A stretch of DNA of 7,191 nt from Methanosarcinales archaeon (GCA_030672605.1 DAOVGE010000054.1:1-7191), one strand, 5' to 3'. Numbered from the stretch's first letter, positions 1 through 5,459 are shown. Notes: generated by a model from the letters alone, not told the origin. Numbers and translations are program-made.

Positions 1-15
1 TCAGGGCGAATTGAT

Positions 16-40
16 GGAGGGCGGGTCGTGCCCACCCTCC
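16..40 (-). terminator. Hairpin just downstream of ilvD, candidate terminator
   Basis: Arms at 16-25 (ggagggcggg) and 31-40 (cccaccctcc) pair over 10 bp with one mismatch around a 5-nt loop, 14 bp beyond the ilvD stop. There is no clear T-run after it on the minus strand, so a transcript-end or stability role is inferred from position. Bases 1-15 are too short to assign. Confidence 0.4.
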
Positions 41-53
41 CGCGACGTCACGC

Positions 54-1715
54 CTACGTAATCACGCTTCCTTCGCTCGCATCGCCAACCATCCGCTGAT
101 ATCGCGCAAGAACACCGCTCACCTTTGATTCGGGTGGTGTCCATGCCTTCTTCCGCACGTCCAGTTCATCAGAATCAACGAGCAGGTTCAGCACCCGGTT
201 CGGGATATCGATATCGATCGTGTCACCGTCACGCACGAGCGCGATCGCGCCTCCGATCGCAGCCTCTGGCGATGCGTGCCCGATACAGGGTCCGCGTGTC
301 CCGCCTGAGAACCTGCCATCTGTTACCAGTGCGACCGAGTCGATCAAGCCCATGCCTGCGATTGCTGATGTTGGCGAGAGCATCTCGCGCATACCAGGAC
401 CTCCCTTCGGACCCTCATAGCGGACGACAACAACGTCGCCGGACACGATTTTGTGATCCATGATCGCGTCCATCGCATCTTCCTCGCTCTCAAAGACCTT
501 TGCAGGTCCCGTGTGCCTCATCATCGCGGAGTTGACCGCGGTCTGCTTGACAACAGAGCCGTTTGGTGCGAGCGTTCCGTAGAGAATTGCAATTCCGCCC
601 TCGACGTGCAGCGGTTCGTCCATGGTTGCGATGATCTGCCGGTTCGTCTCAGGGTTCACGATTACATGAGCCGATAGGTTCCCGCCAAGTGTTTCGGTAG
701 TAACAGTGAGGGAATCAAGATCGATTCCGGAGCTCTCTTGCAGCCGATCTATTATCGCATAGATTCCTCCTGCCTTGTCGAAATCGATCATGAAGTGCTC
801 GCCGCCCGGGCGCAGGTTGATCAGGTGCGGCGTAGTCCGGCTGAGTTCGTCAAATCGCGAGAGCGGAAGCGTGATACCAAAATCGTGTGCGATCGCGGGT
901 AGGTGGAGAACGGTGTTTGTACTGCCTCCGATCGCCATATCCACACATACTGCATTGCCAAACGACTTCTCTGTCACGATCTGGTGTGCTGTGATATTCT
1001 TCTCGATTAGTTCCACGATCTTTCTGCCGGAGTCCTTTGCGATGTGGATCTTCTTTGCGTCGATTGCGTGGGCGGTTGCGCAGCCCGGGAGACTCATACC
1101 GAGCGCCTCGGTCATGCACGCCATCGTGTTTGCCGTGAAAAGCCCCGAGCATGATCCCGCGCCCGGACACGCAACGCTCTCGAGGTTGTAGATGTAATCG
1201 TCATCGCGTGACTCACCGACCGCCTCAAATACCGAGATTAAGTCCTTCTCACAGTCGCCTGTGAACCCTGGGAGCATCGGTCCGCCGGTCACTGCAATCG
1301 TTGGGATATCGAGGCGCCCAGCCGCCATTAAGTGTCCTGGCACGATCTTGTCGCAGGACGGTATCAGAACCATGCCGTCAAACGCATGTGCATTCACCAT
1401 GATCTCGATTGAGTCAGCGATCAGTTCCCGTGACGGCATCGGGTAGCGCATGCCTGCATGGTTCATGGCGATGCCATCACAGATTCCGATCGTTGAGAAC
1501 TCAAACGGCACGCCGCCAGCCAGCCGTATTCCGGCTTTCACGGCTTCGCTTACCTTTTCGAGGTGGATGTGCCCGGGAATGATGTCATTCCACGAATTTA
1601 CCACTGCGATGAACGGCTTATCCATCTCATAGTCAGTTATTCCTGTTGCTCTGAGGAGTGCACGGTGGGGAGCCCGTGCAAGCCCTTTTTTGATGCGGTC
1701 GCTTCTCAGTTCCAT
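54..1715 (-). CDS. ilvD: Dihydroxy-acid dehydratase
   Basis: Catalyses dehydration of 2,3-dihydroxy-isovalerate and 2,3-dihydroxy-3-methylvalerate to the 2-oxo acids, the penultimate step of valine and isoleucine synthesis (cytoplasmic Fe-S enzyme). The 553-aa product has the normal length of the short IlvD/Edd class. Visible motifs are VVNSWNDIIPGHIHL (about 38-52), GICDGIAMNH (77-86), PSCDKIVPG (119-127), GAGSCSGL (185-192) and the C-terminal signature around DGRFSGGTRGPCIGH (466-480). Cys121 and Cys189 are the expected cluster ligands. At the position where [2Fe-2S] enzymes carry PCN this protein has PGH, as in the E. coli type, which suggests an oxygen-sensitive [4Fe-4S] cluster (inference). 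The ATG start at 1715 has no Shine-Dalgarno sequence but a TATA-like box about 30 bp upstream, fitting a leaderless or nearly leaderless transcript. A broken copy of its 5' end lies at 3077-3222. Confidence 0.97.
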   Translation of the reverse strand: MELRSDRIKKGLARAPHRALLRATGITDYEMDKPFIAVVNSWNDIIPGHIHLEKVSEAVKAGIRLAGGVPFEFSTIGICDGIAMNHAGMRYPMPSRELIADSIEIMVNAHAFDGMVLIPSCDKIVPGHLMAAGRLDIPTIAVTGGPMLPGFTGDCEKDLISVFEAVGESRDDDYIYNLESVACPGAGSCSGLFTANTMACMTEALGMSLPGCATAHAIDAKKIHIAKDSGRKIVELIEKNITAHQIVTEKSFGNAVCVDMAIGGSTNTVLHLPAIAHDFGITLPLSRFDELSRTTPHLINLRPGGEHFMIDFDKAGGIYAIIDRLQESSGIDLDSLTVTTETLGGNLSAHVIVNPETNRQIIATMDEPLHVEGGIAILYGTLAPNGSVVKQTAVNSAMMRHTGPAKVFESEEDAMDAIMDHKIVSGDVVVVRYEGPKGGPGMREMLSPTSAIAGMGLIDSVALVTDGRFSGGTRGPCIGHASPEAAIGGAIALVRDGDTIDIDIPNRVLNLLVDSDELDVRKKAWTPPESKVSGVLARYQRMVGDASEGSVIT

Positions 1716-1740
1716 GAATACTGGTTATCGCGGTTAGGCT

Positions 1741-1752
1741 ACATAAATGGAT
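1741..1752 (-). promoter_or_regulatory. Probable ilvD promoter (TATA-like box)
   Basis: On the minus strand this reads CCATTTATGTAG, an archaeal TATA-like box centred about 30 bp before the ilvD ATG. A start site some 25 bp downstream would fall within a few bases of the start codon. That matches the absence of a ribosome-binding site. Confidence 0.5.
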
Positions 1753-1780
1753 GCGTGGGCGCGCTTTAGTGGTTTTTCAG

Positions 1781-1795
1781 TACTTACTTAATATT
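1781..1795 (+). repeat. 15-bp direct repeat, left copy (possible target-site duplication)
   Basis: The sequence tacttacttaatatt occurs here and again, identically, at 2016-2030. The two copies abut the outer ends of the 1796-2015 inverted-repeat element, the arrangement expected of a target duplication. Confidence 0.8.
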
Positions 1796-1864
1796 TGTAA
1801 TGGTCAGTCTGATGCGCAACAGCATGCAAGACGTGAAGGCGGAGATTAATAACGTCCCTTGTGT

Positions 1865-1938
1865 CTTTGCGTCTTTGCGCCTTTGCGTTGAATTGGGAAA
1901 CAAAAACGAGAAAGACGCAAGGGTGCAAAGACGCAAAG
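1865..1938. repeat. Inverted repeat built from CTTTGCGN octamers
   Basis: The left arm (1865-1888) is three octamers, CTTTGCGT, CTTTGCGC and CTTTGCGT. The right arm (1915-1938) is their inverted counterpart, with only two mismatches over 24 bp. The loop is 26 nt (1889-1914). Its centre nearly coincides with the centre of the 1796-2015 element, so it is probably the core of that element. The octamer style resembles intergenic repeat families dispersed in many anaerobe genomes. Confidence 0.85.
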
Positions 1939-1953
1939 AAAGAAAACCATTCT

Positions 1954-1967
1954 GTTAGCGAGCATGT
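1954..1967 (+). repeat. 14-bp direct repeat, copy 1
   Basis: gttagcgagcatgt here recurs as gttagtgagcatgt at 2145-2158 with one difference. The two copies bracket the right end of the MITE-like element and the second inverted repeat. Confidence 0.5.
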
Positions 1968-2015
1968 TGTGTGAGCATCGTCGCTCTTGTGTTCATGGTC
2001 GGATTGACCATTACA

Positions 2016-2030
2016 TACTTACTTAATATT
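2016..2030 (+). repeat. 15-bp direct repeat, right copy (possible target-site duplication)
   Basis: Identical to 1781-1795 and directly adjoining the right terminal inverted repeat of the MITE-like element. Confidence 0.8.
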
Positions 2031-2050
2031 GGGTGGATGTACGCATATAT

Positions 2051-2134
2051 AACCACGAGATTACACGAGATTAACACAGAAATCTTGTGAAGATGGCAAC
2101 GCCTTTGCTTCGCAGACTGTGTAATCTGGTGGTT
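2051..2134. repeat. Second inverted repeat, AACCAC-AGATTACAC type
   Basis: The left arm aaccacgagattacac (2051-2066) pairs with gtgtaatctggtggtt (2119-2134), 15 of 16 positions. An atat/atat extension lies outside the arms. The left side also repeats itself directly (cacgagatta, then cacgagattaa, then cacag) with an 11-nt period. No coding potential is credible. It starts 20 bp after the right 15-bp repeat, so two independent hairpin repeats sit side by side. It may be another dispersed intergenic repeat, but its copy number cannot be seen here. Confidence 0.7.
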
Positions 2135-2144
2135 CATATCACAA

Positions 2145-2158
2145 GTTAGTGAGCATGT
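2145..2158 (+). repeat. 14-bp direct repeat, copy 2
   Basis: gttagtgagcatgt, one base different from 1954-1967. It suggests local duplication among the intergenic repeats. Confidence 0.5.
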
Positions 2159-2204
2159 ACGTTTTTCACGCTCCTTCTCGACATCGCACGGGAGAGGGGC
2201 GAAA

Positions 2205-2228
2205 TTAGGTTTTCCCGAATAAACCTAA
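2205..2228. promoter_or_regulatory. Candidate metal-responsive operator 1 (TTAGG...CCTAA)
   Basis: Perfect 8-bp inverted repeat, ttaggttt (2205-2212) and aaacctaa (2221-2228), around an 8-nt spacer. The half-site TTAGG is like those bound by DtxR/IdeR-family iron regulators, although the spacer is longer than the classic site. A TATA-like aataaac (2218-2224) overlaps it, so a bound regulator would block transcription of the FeoA-like gene. The regulator assignment is inference. Confidence 0.5.
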
Positions 2229-2233
2229 CTTTG

Positions 2234-2259
2234 TTAGGGTAGGGTACTTGTGTACCTAG
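2234..2259. promoter_or_regulatory. Candidate operator 2 / leader hairpin (TTAGG...CCTAG)
   Basis: A second TTAGG (2234-2238) faces CCTAG (2255-2259), about 30 bp after the first pair. It encloses a perfect small hairpin ggtac-ttgt-gtacc (2243-2256). It could be a second binding site or a structured start of the mRNA leader. Confidence 0.35.
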
Positions 2260-2316
2260 CAATACATCATGGAATCGACCCACAAGGTCGATAAACCAGA
2301 AAAGAAGGTGCACAAG

Positions 2317-3024
2317 ATGAAACTACTGAAAGATGTTGAACCTGAAACCACTGTGGTTGTCAAGGAGATCACAGGTGGCGCGGATGTAAAAGAACACCTC
2401 GAGGAACTCGGCGTAACTGACGGAGTCAAACTCGTGGTAGTAGCGACCGAACCCGTGCATGTGCACAGCGGACCGATATCGCTGGCAGTGGCGGATCAAG
2501 AAGTAATAATAGCTCGTGGATGGGCTGATAAGATATATATGGAACATGGTGGAGAGATTCTTCCGCTGCTGATGCTGGAGAGCAGCGATAAGGGCACCGT
2601 CAAATCGATTGAGGGCGGGAAGGACTTTGAGGGCTTTCTCTCCGAGTGCGGCATCACAAAAGGAAGTGAACTTGCATTTCTGCGCCATGTTCCGGACCGC
2701 ACGCTGGTGTTTTTAGTAGAGGGAACAGAGATTACGATGGGCGAAGGTCAGGCATCTAAGGTTTTTGGGACCAGAGATGGTAAATCCATCCAGATCAATT
2801 ACCTGAAAGATGGTGAGAAGGCTACGATGGAGAAGATCGTTGGCGGGACACATCTTAAGGAGAAGTTCGATCAGATCGGGCTGAAAGAGGGGTCTGAGAT
2901 TACACTCCTCAGAAAAGAGACACCGGCACCGACGCCGAAGAAAGGTTCGTACGTACTTGCAAAAGTGGGAGCGCAGTCGATCACAATCGGTCACGGTCTG
3001 GCTGAGAAGGTGCTGGTCGAGTAG
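2317..3024 (+). CDS. Triple FeoA-like domain protein
   Basis: A protein of 235 aa made of three tandem FeoA-like (SH3-type barrel) units at about 1-77, 81-154 and 155-235. Each has the same order: a short strand, a GG pair (20-21, 100-101, 176-177), an acidic helix, then a turn LGVTDG (31-36), CGITKG (111-116) or IGLKEG (187-192), then strands ending in a small-residue turn. There are no membrane segments and no signal peptide. FeoA is the small cytoplasmic partner of the ferrous-iron transporter FeoB and also occurs as the C-terminal domain of DtxR-type regulators. Three copies in one chain with no FeoB nearby is unusual, so the role (metal-linked binding or regulation) is inference. The start was placed at the ATG at 2317 because AAGGTG lies 6 nt before it and the domain begins there. 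An in-frame ATG at 2269 would add 16 lysine-rich residues and lacks a ribosome-binding site. TTAGG/CCTAA pairs upstream suggest metal control. Confidence 0.75.
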   Translation: MKLLKDVEPETTVVVKEITGGADVKEHLEELGVTDGVKLVVVATEPVHVHSGPISLAVADQEVIIARGWADKIYMEHGGEILPLLMLESSDKGTVKSIEGGKDFEGFLSECGITKGSELAFLRHVPDRTLVFLVEGTEITMGEGQASKVFGTRDGKSIQINYLKDGEKATMEKIVGGTHLKEKFDQIGLKEGSEITLLRKETPAPTPKKGSYVLAKVGAQSITIGHGLAEKVLVE

Positions 3025-3027
3025 AAT

Positions 3028-3056
3028 CGCGGGATTTTAGGAAGCATAATCCCGCG
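3028..3056 (+). terminator. Hairpin after the FeoA-like gene, probable terminator
   Basis: A perfect 9-bp stem, cgcgggatt (3028-3036) and aatcccgcg (3048-3056), with an 11-nt loop starts 3 bp after the stop codon. The FeoA-like gene and the pssA operon converge here. No T-run follows, so the terminator role is inferred from position and strength. Confidence 0.55.
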
Positions 3057-3094
3057 CCCGGGTACATCGCGTTCTTGAGATGGATGTGCCCGGG
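3057..3094. repeat. 12-bp inverted repeat at the edge of the ilvD remnant
   Basis: cccgggtacatc (3057-3068) pairs with gatgtgcccggg (3083-3094), 11 of 12 positions plus a possible G-U, with a 14-nt loop. The right arm is inherited ilvD sequence (IPGHIH codons). The left arm lies outside the homology, so the hairpin sits on the breakpoint. Confidence 0.6.
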
Positions 3095-3222
3095 AATTTC
3101 CCCGTTTAACTATTTTGCCACGACTATGAACGACTTATCCCCCCATAGTCAGTTATTCATGTTGCTTTGAGTAGTGCACGGTGGGGGGTCCGTGTGAGCT
3201 CTTTTTTGATGCTACCGCTTCT
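3077..3222 (-). pseudogene. Decayed 5' fragment of ilvD
   Basis: On the minus strand this aligns with codons 4 to about 52 of the intact ilvD (1706 down to 1560) with one net base deleted. The first 26 codons match at 67 of 78 bases, giving a recognisable stretch SIKKELTRTPHRALLKAT against the intact RIKKGLARAPHRALLRAT. The copy is dead. The start codon region is replaced, the Gly25 codon GGA is TGA, a 1-nt deletion shifts frame at about Glu30-Met31, and further stops follow. Homology ends near 3077 next to a hairpin. It has the same orientation as ilvD, so the two copies form direct repeats around the FeoA-like gene and the mobile element. It could be a relic of a duplicated ilvD, or of a rearrangement that moved ilvD away from pssA. 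The nucleotide match leaves little doubt about its origin. Confidence 0.9.
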
Positions 3223-3319
3223 TGTGTGCGCGCTGGCACGCGAGATACCGGCGCCCCCATGTTCTGTTAAACATGCCGTATCGTTAGGTCGCACTCGTCT
3301 GTAGCTATGCTTGCGAGTT
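3223..3319. other. Short non-coding gap between ilvD remnant and pssA
   Basis: No gene is visible. The only structure is a weak 6-bp inverted repeat, catgtt (3258-3263) and aacatg (3270-3275), which might mark the end of the pssA transcript but is too short to rely on. Confidence 0.3.
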
Positions 3320-4015
3320 TCACGAACGTTGCGACCGACCTGCATAGATGCGCCCGCCCCCGATCAGCGGAGTTAGCACATACATCCCGAGCAGGATTAC
3401 CAAAAGCCATGCAAACCAGTTGTACAGTCCGATGCAATGCGCCACAATCGTGAGGACGAAGACTATGGTGAGCAGCATCAAAACCGGGGTCGATCTGACC
3501 TTTGGGTACGGGATATTGCTGATCATCAGAAGAGAGAGTATGGCAAAGACGCCGGTTGCCAGATGGAGCGAGTCGGTTAGATACAGTGACATCACTGCGA
3601 ATGCGCCTGCTGCTGTGATCGGAATTCCCCTGAACTCGGCGACGTCCAGTATGCTGAACCTGACCAGCCTGAGCACCCCGCAGATCAGGTACGCAGCGGA
3701 GAATGCACATGCGATTGTGTGGTGATCGGCGCTTGCGATCGCATAATAGATGACAGCGGGGGCTACGCCAAAGGAGATCGCGTCCGCAAATGAGTCGAGG
3801 TGCTCTCCAAAGACGCCCGACTCGAAGCGTCTTGCAACAGCACCATCCACGCCGTCGGCAAGCGCTGCAGCAAGGATTAAGATGATTGCTCCGCCAGTGT
3901 CACGGTTCAGAACAAAAAGGATTGCCGTGAACCCGAAGAGGATGTTTAAGATTGTGATAAGGTCTGGCAGTCGAAGTAACTCAAGGACGCCGGCTTCAGG
4001 ATCGCTGCTGCTCAT
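3320..4015 (-). CDS. pssA: Archaetidylserine synthase (CDP-alcohol phosphatidyltransferase)
   Basis: Transfers serine onto CDP-archaeol to make archaetidylserine at the cytoplasmic membrane. The 231-aa product carries the full CDP-alcohol phosphatidyltransferase signature at 54-78: Asp54, Asp57-Gly58, Ala61-Arg62, Gly70, Asp74 and Asp78, the metal- and CDP-binding residues. The FRGIPITAAG stretch (128-137) is characteristic of the serine-using PssA branch. Several hydrophobic membrane segments surround it (about 21-36, 42-53, 80-95, 100-115, 133-150, 155-167, 176-194, 199-215). The ATG overlaps the end of asd by 20 bp, with AGGA about 10 nt upstream as a partial ribosome-binding site, so it is the last gene of artA-asd-pssA. 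The neighbouring decarboxylase uses its product. The specificity for archaeal lipid is inferred from the host, not seen directly. Confidence 0.9.
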   Translation of the reverse strand: MSSSDPEAGVLELLRLPDLITILNILFGFTAILFVLNRDTGGAIILILAAALADGVDGAVARRFESGVFGEHLDSFADAISFGVAPAVIYYAIASADHHTIACAFSAAYLICGVLRLVRFSILDVAEFRGIPITAAGAFAVMSLYLTDSLHLATGVFAILSLLMISNIPYPKVRSTPVLMLLTIVFVLTIVAHCIGLYNWFAWLLVILLGMYVLTPLIGGGRIYAGRSQRS

Positions 4016-4652
4016 TTTCGGTTCCTGATCTTCTAGTGGCGATCACAGTCTCGCCGGCACGCACGTGATCGCCCCGGTGCACGACGGGCTCAAAACCAGG
4101 GGGGATTGTCACATCCACCCTCGAACCAAGCCGGATCATGCCGATGCGCCCGCCTCGTTCTACCGAATCCCCCACCCCAACGTACGATACAATTCTACGC
4201 GTTATCGTTCCGGCGATCTGCGTTACCTTGCACCGACTGTCTTTGTTTGCAATGACAATCTCATTGCGCTCGTTTCTGAGAGAGTTTTTCGTGAAAGCCG
4301 GGATGTGACTCCCTTTTATATAGTTGATGGACTCGATTTTGCCTGATATCGGCGCCCTGTTGACGTGCACGTTGTGAAAGTTCATGAAGATCTGCACGCC
4401 GCAACGATCAATCACCATTACCCTGCCGTCCGCAGGTGCCAGCAGCACGGGGTCGTGCGTTACATCCGGATCGTAATCCGGTCTGCGTTGCGGATCACGG
4501 AAAAATCCGACAAAGAAGACCGTCAGCAAAATAAAAAAATAGGCAGGTATGCGGAACCGGCAATCGATTGTGGCTGCAACCGATGTCAATAAAGCGCAGG
4601 CACCAGCAGTCAGAAGCCATCCGACAGAACCTTTCGCAATCCGGATCGTCAT
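3996..4652 (-). CDS. asd: Archaetidylserine decarboxylase proenzyme
   Basis: Converts archaetidylserine to archaetidylethanolamine. It belongs to the short phosphatidylserine-decarboxylase family, whose members cleave themselves and turn a serine into the pyruvoyl cofactor. The 218-aa proenzyme shows two N-terminal membrane helices (about 11-28 and 35-51), then FRDPQRRP (51-58), LAPADGRV (71-78, Asp75), FHNVHVNRAPISG (92-104, His96) and the processing site LGSRVD with cleavage expected between Gly176 and Ser177. The short C-terminal chain (177-218) is the alpha subunit. Its ATG overlaps the artA stop by 4 nt, and GGGTGA lies about 10 nt upstream. It is often filed as psd or pssD. In haloarchaea the PssA/PssD pair is needed for efficient ArtA-dependent lipid anchoring, which makes this neighbourhood functionally coherent. 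Confidence 0.92.
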   Translation of the reverse strand: MTIRIAKGSVGWLLTAGACALLTSVAATIDCRFRIPAYFFILLTVFFVGFFRDPQRRPDYDPDVTHDPVLLAPADGRVMVIDRCGVQIFMNFHNVHVNRAPISGKIESINYIKGSHIPAFTKNSLRNERNEIVIANKDSRCKVTQIAGTITRRIVSYVGVGDSVERGGRIGMIRLGSRVDVTIPPGFEPVVHRGDHVRAGETVIATRRSGTENEQQRS

Positions 4653-5449
4653 GTCTTCTCTTCACCCCCCACATATGCTCGCAGGATCGCAAATAAGCGA
4701 TCGATCGCGTCCAGCAGTTCGGGAAGTGTCAGTAGCACAGCGTAAGCGATCACAAAGAGCGCGATTCCGGATCCGATCTTTGCGATATAATGGTGTGCGA
4801 TCTGAAAGCTGTTCTCGCCAAACCACTGATAGCCATAAGCAATTACAACAAAGACGTTTCTTGCCAGATTCAGAATGTAGATCACCGGAACCGAGACTGC
4901 GAAGGCGATCGCGGTTCTTTTCACGGATGCGCGTACGCAGAAGATCAGTCCGAGGAATATCGCGATGCTCTCGATTGCGGTGCAGGCAAGGATGATTGTG
5001 ATCTTATATCCGTTGATTCCGATCTGATCCCACCCGATCAGATCCGCAGGCATGTTGATCGCCTGCAGGATGTAAACGACCTGTTCTGCGACCGCAGCGA
5101 TCAGAAAGGTGTTGAGAACCCCAATCTCGGCAAATGGGTAGTAGAATGCACCTCCTAGTGCTGATGCGGTTGTCAGAGTCAGAAGAATGTTCTCCGCGCT
5201 CTCGTAATTCCTGTAACTCTTGACCATCGCATGTGCGACAAGCAGGCAGAAGAGTGATACTGCCAGCACCAGCACGACATTAGCATAATCCCCAATCTCG
5301 ATGTAGTGCATCGGCTGCGCTGCCCAGTGAATCGCAAAGAAGAACCATCCCGCTGCCCCGATAAGGAAACGGTGACGCCGATACTGCCCCGGCAAAATAG
5401 ATGATGCAATCAACAGTATCAATGCAACCCATAGTACCTGCGCAATCAT
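4649..5449 (-). CDS. artA: Archaeosortase A
   Basis: An integral membrane cysteine peptidase/transpeptidase of the exosortase/archaeosortase superfamily. It processes surface proteins with a C-terminal PGF-CTERM-type tripartite tail so that they can be lipid-anchored. The 266-aa product is almost entirely hydrophobic helices (about 1-19, 27-43, 55-75, 86-104, 111-130, 148-171, 179-205, 218-243). The catalytic core is recognisable: Cys156 in ILACTAIES, Arg197 in NLARNVFV and a candidate third residue in the AHHYIAKIGS block (His219/220). A strong ribosome-binding site AGGTGAT sits 3 nt before the ATG, and a TATA/BRE promoter lies further upstream. It leads the artA-asd-pssA unit, overlapping asd by 4 nt. 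No PGF-CTERM substrate is encoded in this window. The assignment rests on these motifs plus the diagnostic neighbours, and is firm. Confidence 0.92.
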   Translation of the reverse strand: MIAQVLWVALILLIASSILPGQYRRHRFLIGAAGWFFFAIHWAAQPMHYIEIGDYANVVLVLAVSLFCLLVAHAMVKSYRNYESAENILLTLTTASALGGAFYYPFAEIGVLNTFLIAAVAEQVVYILQAINMPADLIGWDQIGINGYKITIILACTAIESIAIFLGLIFCVRASVKRTAIAFAVSVPVIYILNLARNVFVVIAYGYQWFGENSFQIAHHYIAKIGSGIALFVIAYAVLLTLPELLDAIDRLFAILRAYVGGEEKT

Positions 5450-5452
5450 AGC

Positions 5453-5459
5453 ATCACCT
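5453..5459 (-). promoter_or_regulatory. artA ribosome-binding site
   Basis: On the minus strand AGGTGAT precedes the artA ATG by 3 nt. The same GGTGAT-N3-ATG pattern is found before pyrI and supports both starts. Confidence 0.7.

Larger units (their letters stand above)
1796..2015. mobile_element. 220-bp MITE-like non-autonomous element
   Basis: The element begins with tgtaatggtca (1796-1806) and ends with its exact reverse complement tgaccattaca (2005-2015). Identical 15-bp direct repeats sit immediately outside (1781-1795 and 2016-2030). Just inside the terminal repeats, partial symmetry continues (gtctga against atccga). The centre is a long hairpin of 8-bp units at 1865-1938. There is no credible open reading frame inside, so it could only move if a transposase acted in trans. 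The architecture of inverted ends, target duplication and small non-coding body is that of a MITE. A 15-bp duplication is longer than most IS families make, so the family cannot be named. It lies about 80 bp upstream of the ilvD ATG and could affect ilvD expression. Confidence 0.7.

Noticed and set aside
775..1191. 138-codon plus-strand frame opposite ilvD
   Set aside because: It is antisense to a clear, full-length ilvD, with no recognisable domain and a composition typical of a shadow frame.
1865..2134. Possible CRISPR array, because of several short repeats
   Set aside because: Units are 8-11 bp, arranged as inverted arms without unique spacers of constant length, and no cas gene is present.
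1955..2137. 60-codon minus-strand reading frame in the intergenic region
   Set aside because: It runs through the right end of the mobile element and the second inverted repeat, so its sequence is explained by the repeats. No start signal or family resemblance is visible.
2269..2316. N-terminal extension of the FeoA-like protein from ATG 2269
   Set aside because: Not excluded, but it adds only a lysine-rich stretch without a ribosome-binding site, while the ATG at 2317 has AAGGTG at proper spacing and begins the domain.
3157..3345. 62-codon minus-strand reading frame
   Set aside because: Its C-terminal part is the translated ilvD remnant, and the frame stops at the TGA replacing Gly25. The upstream part is unrelated sequence overlapping the end of pssA.
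4549..4995. 148-codon plus-strand frame opposite asd and artA
   Set aside because: It spans the antisense of two overlapping real genes and is arginine/serine-rich low-complexity, typical of a shadow frame.
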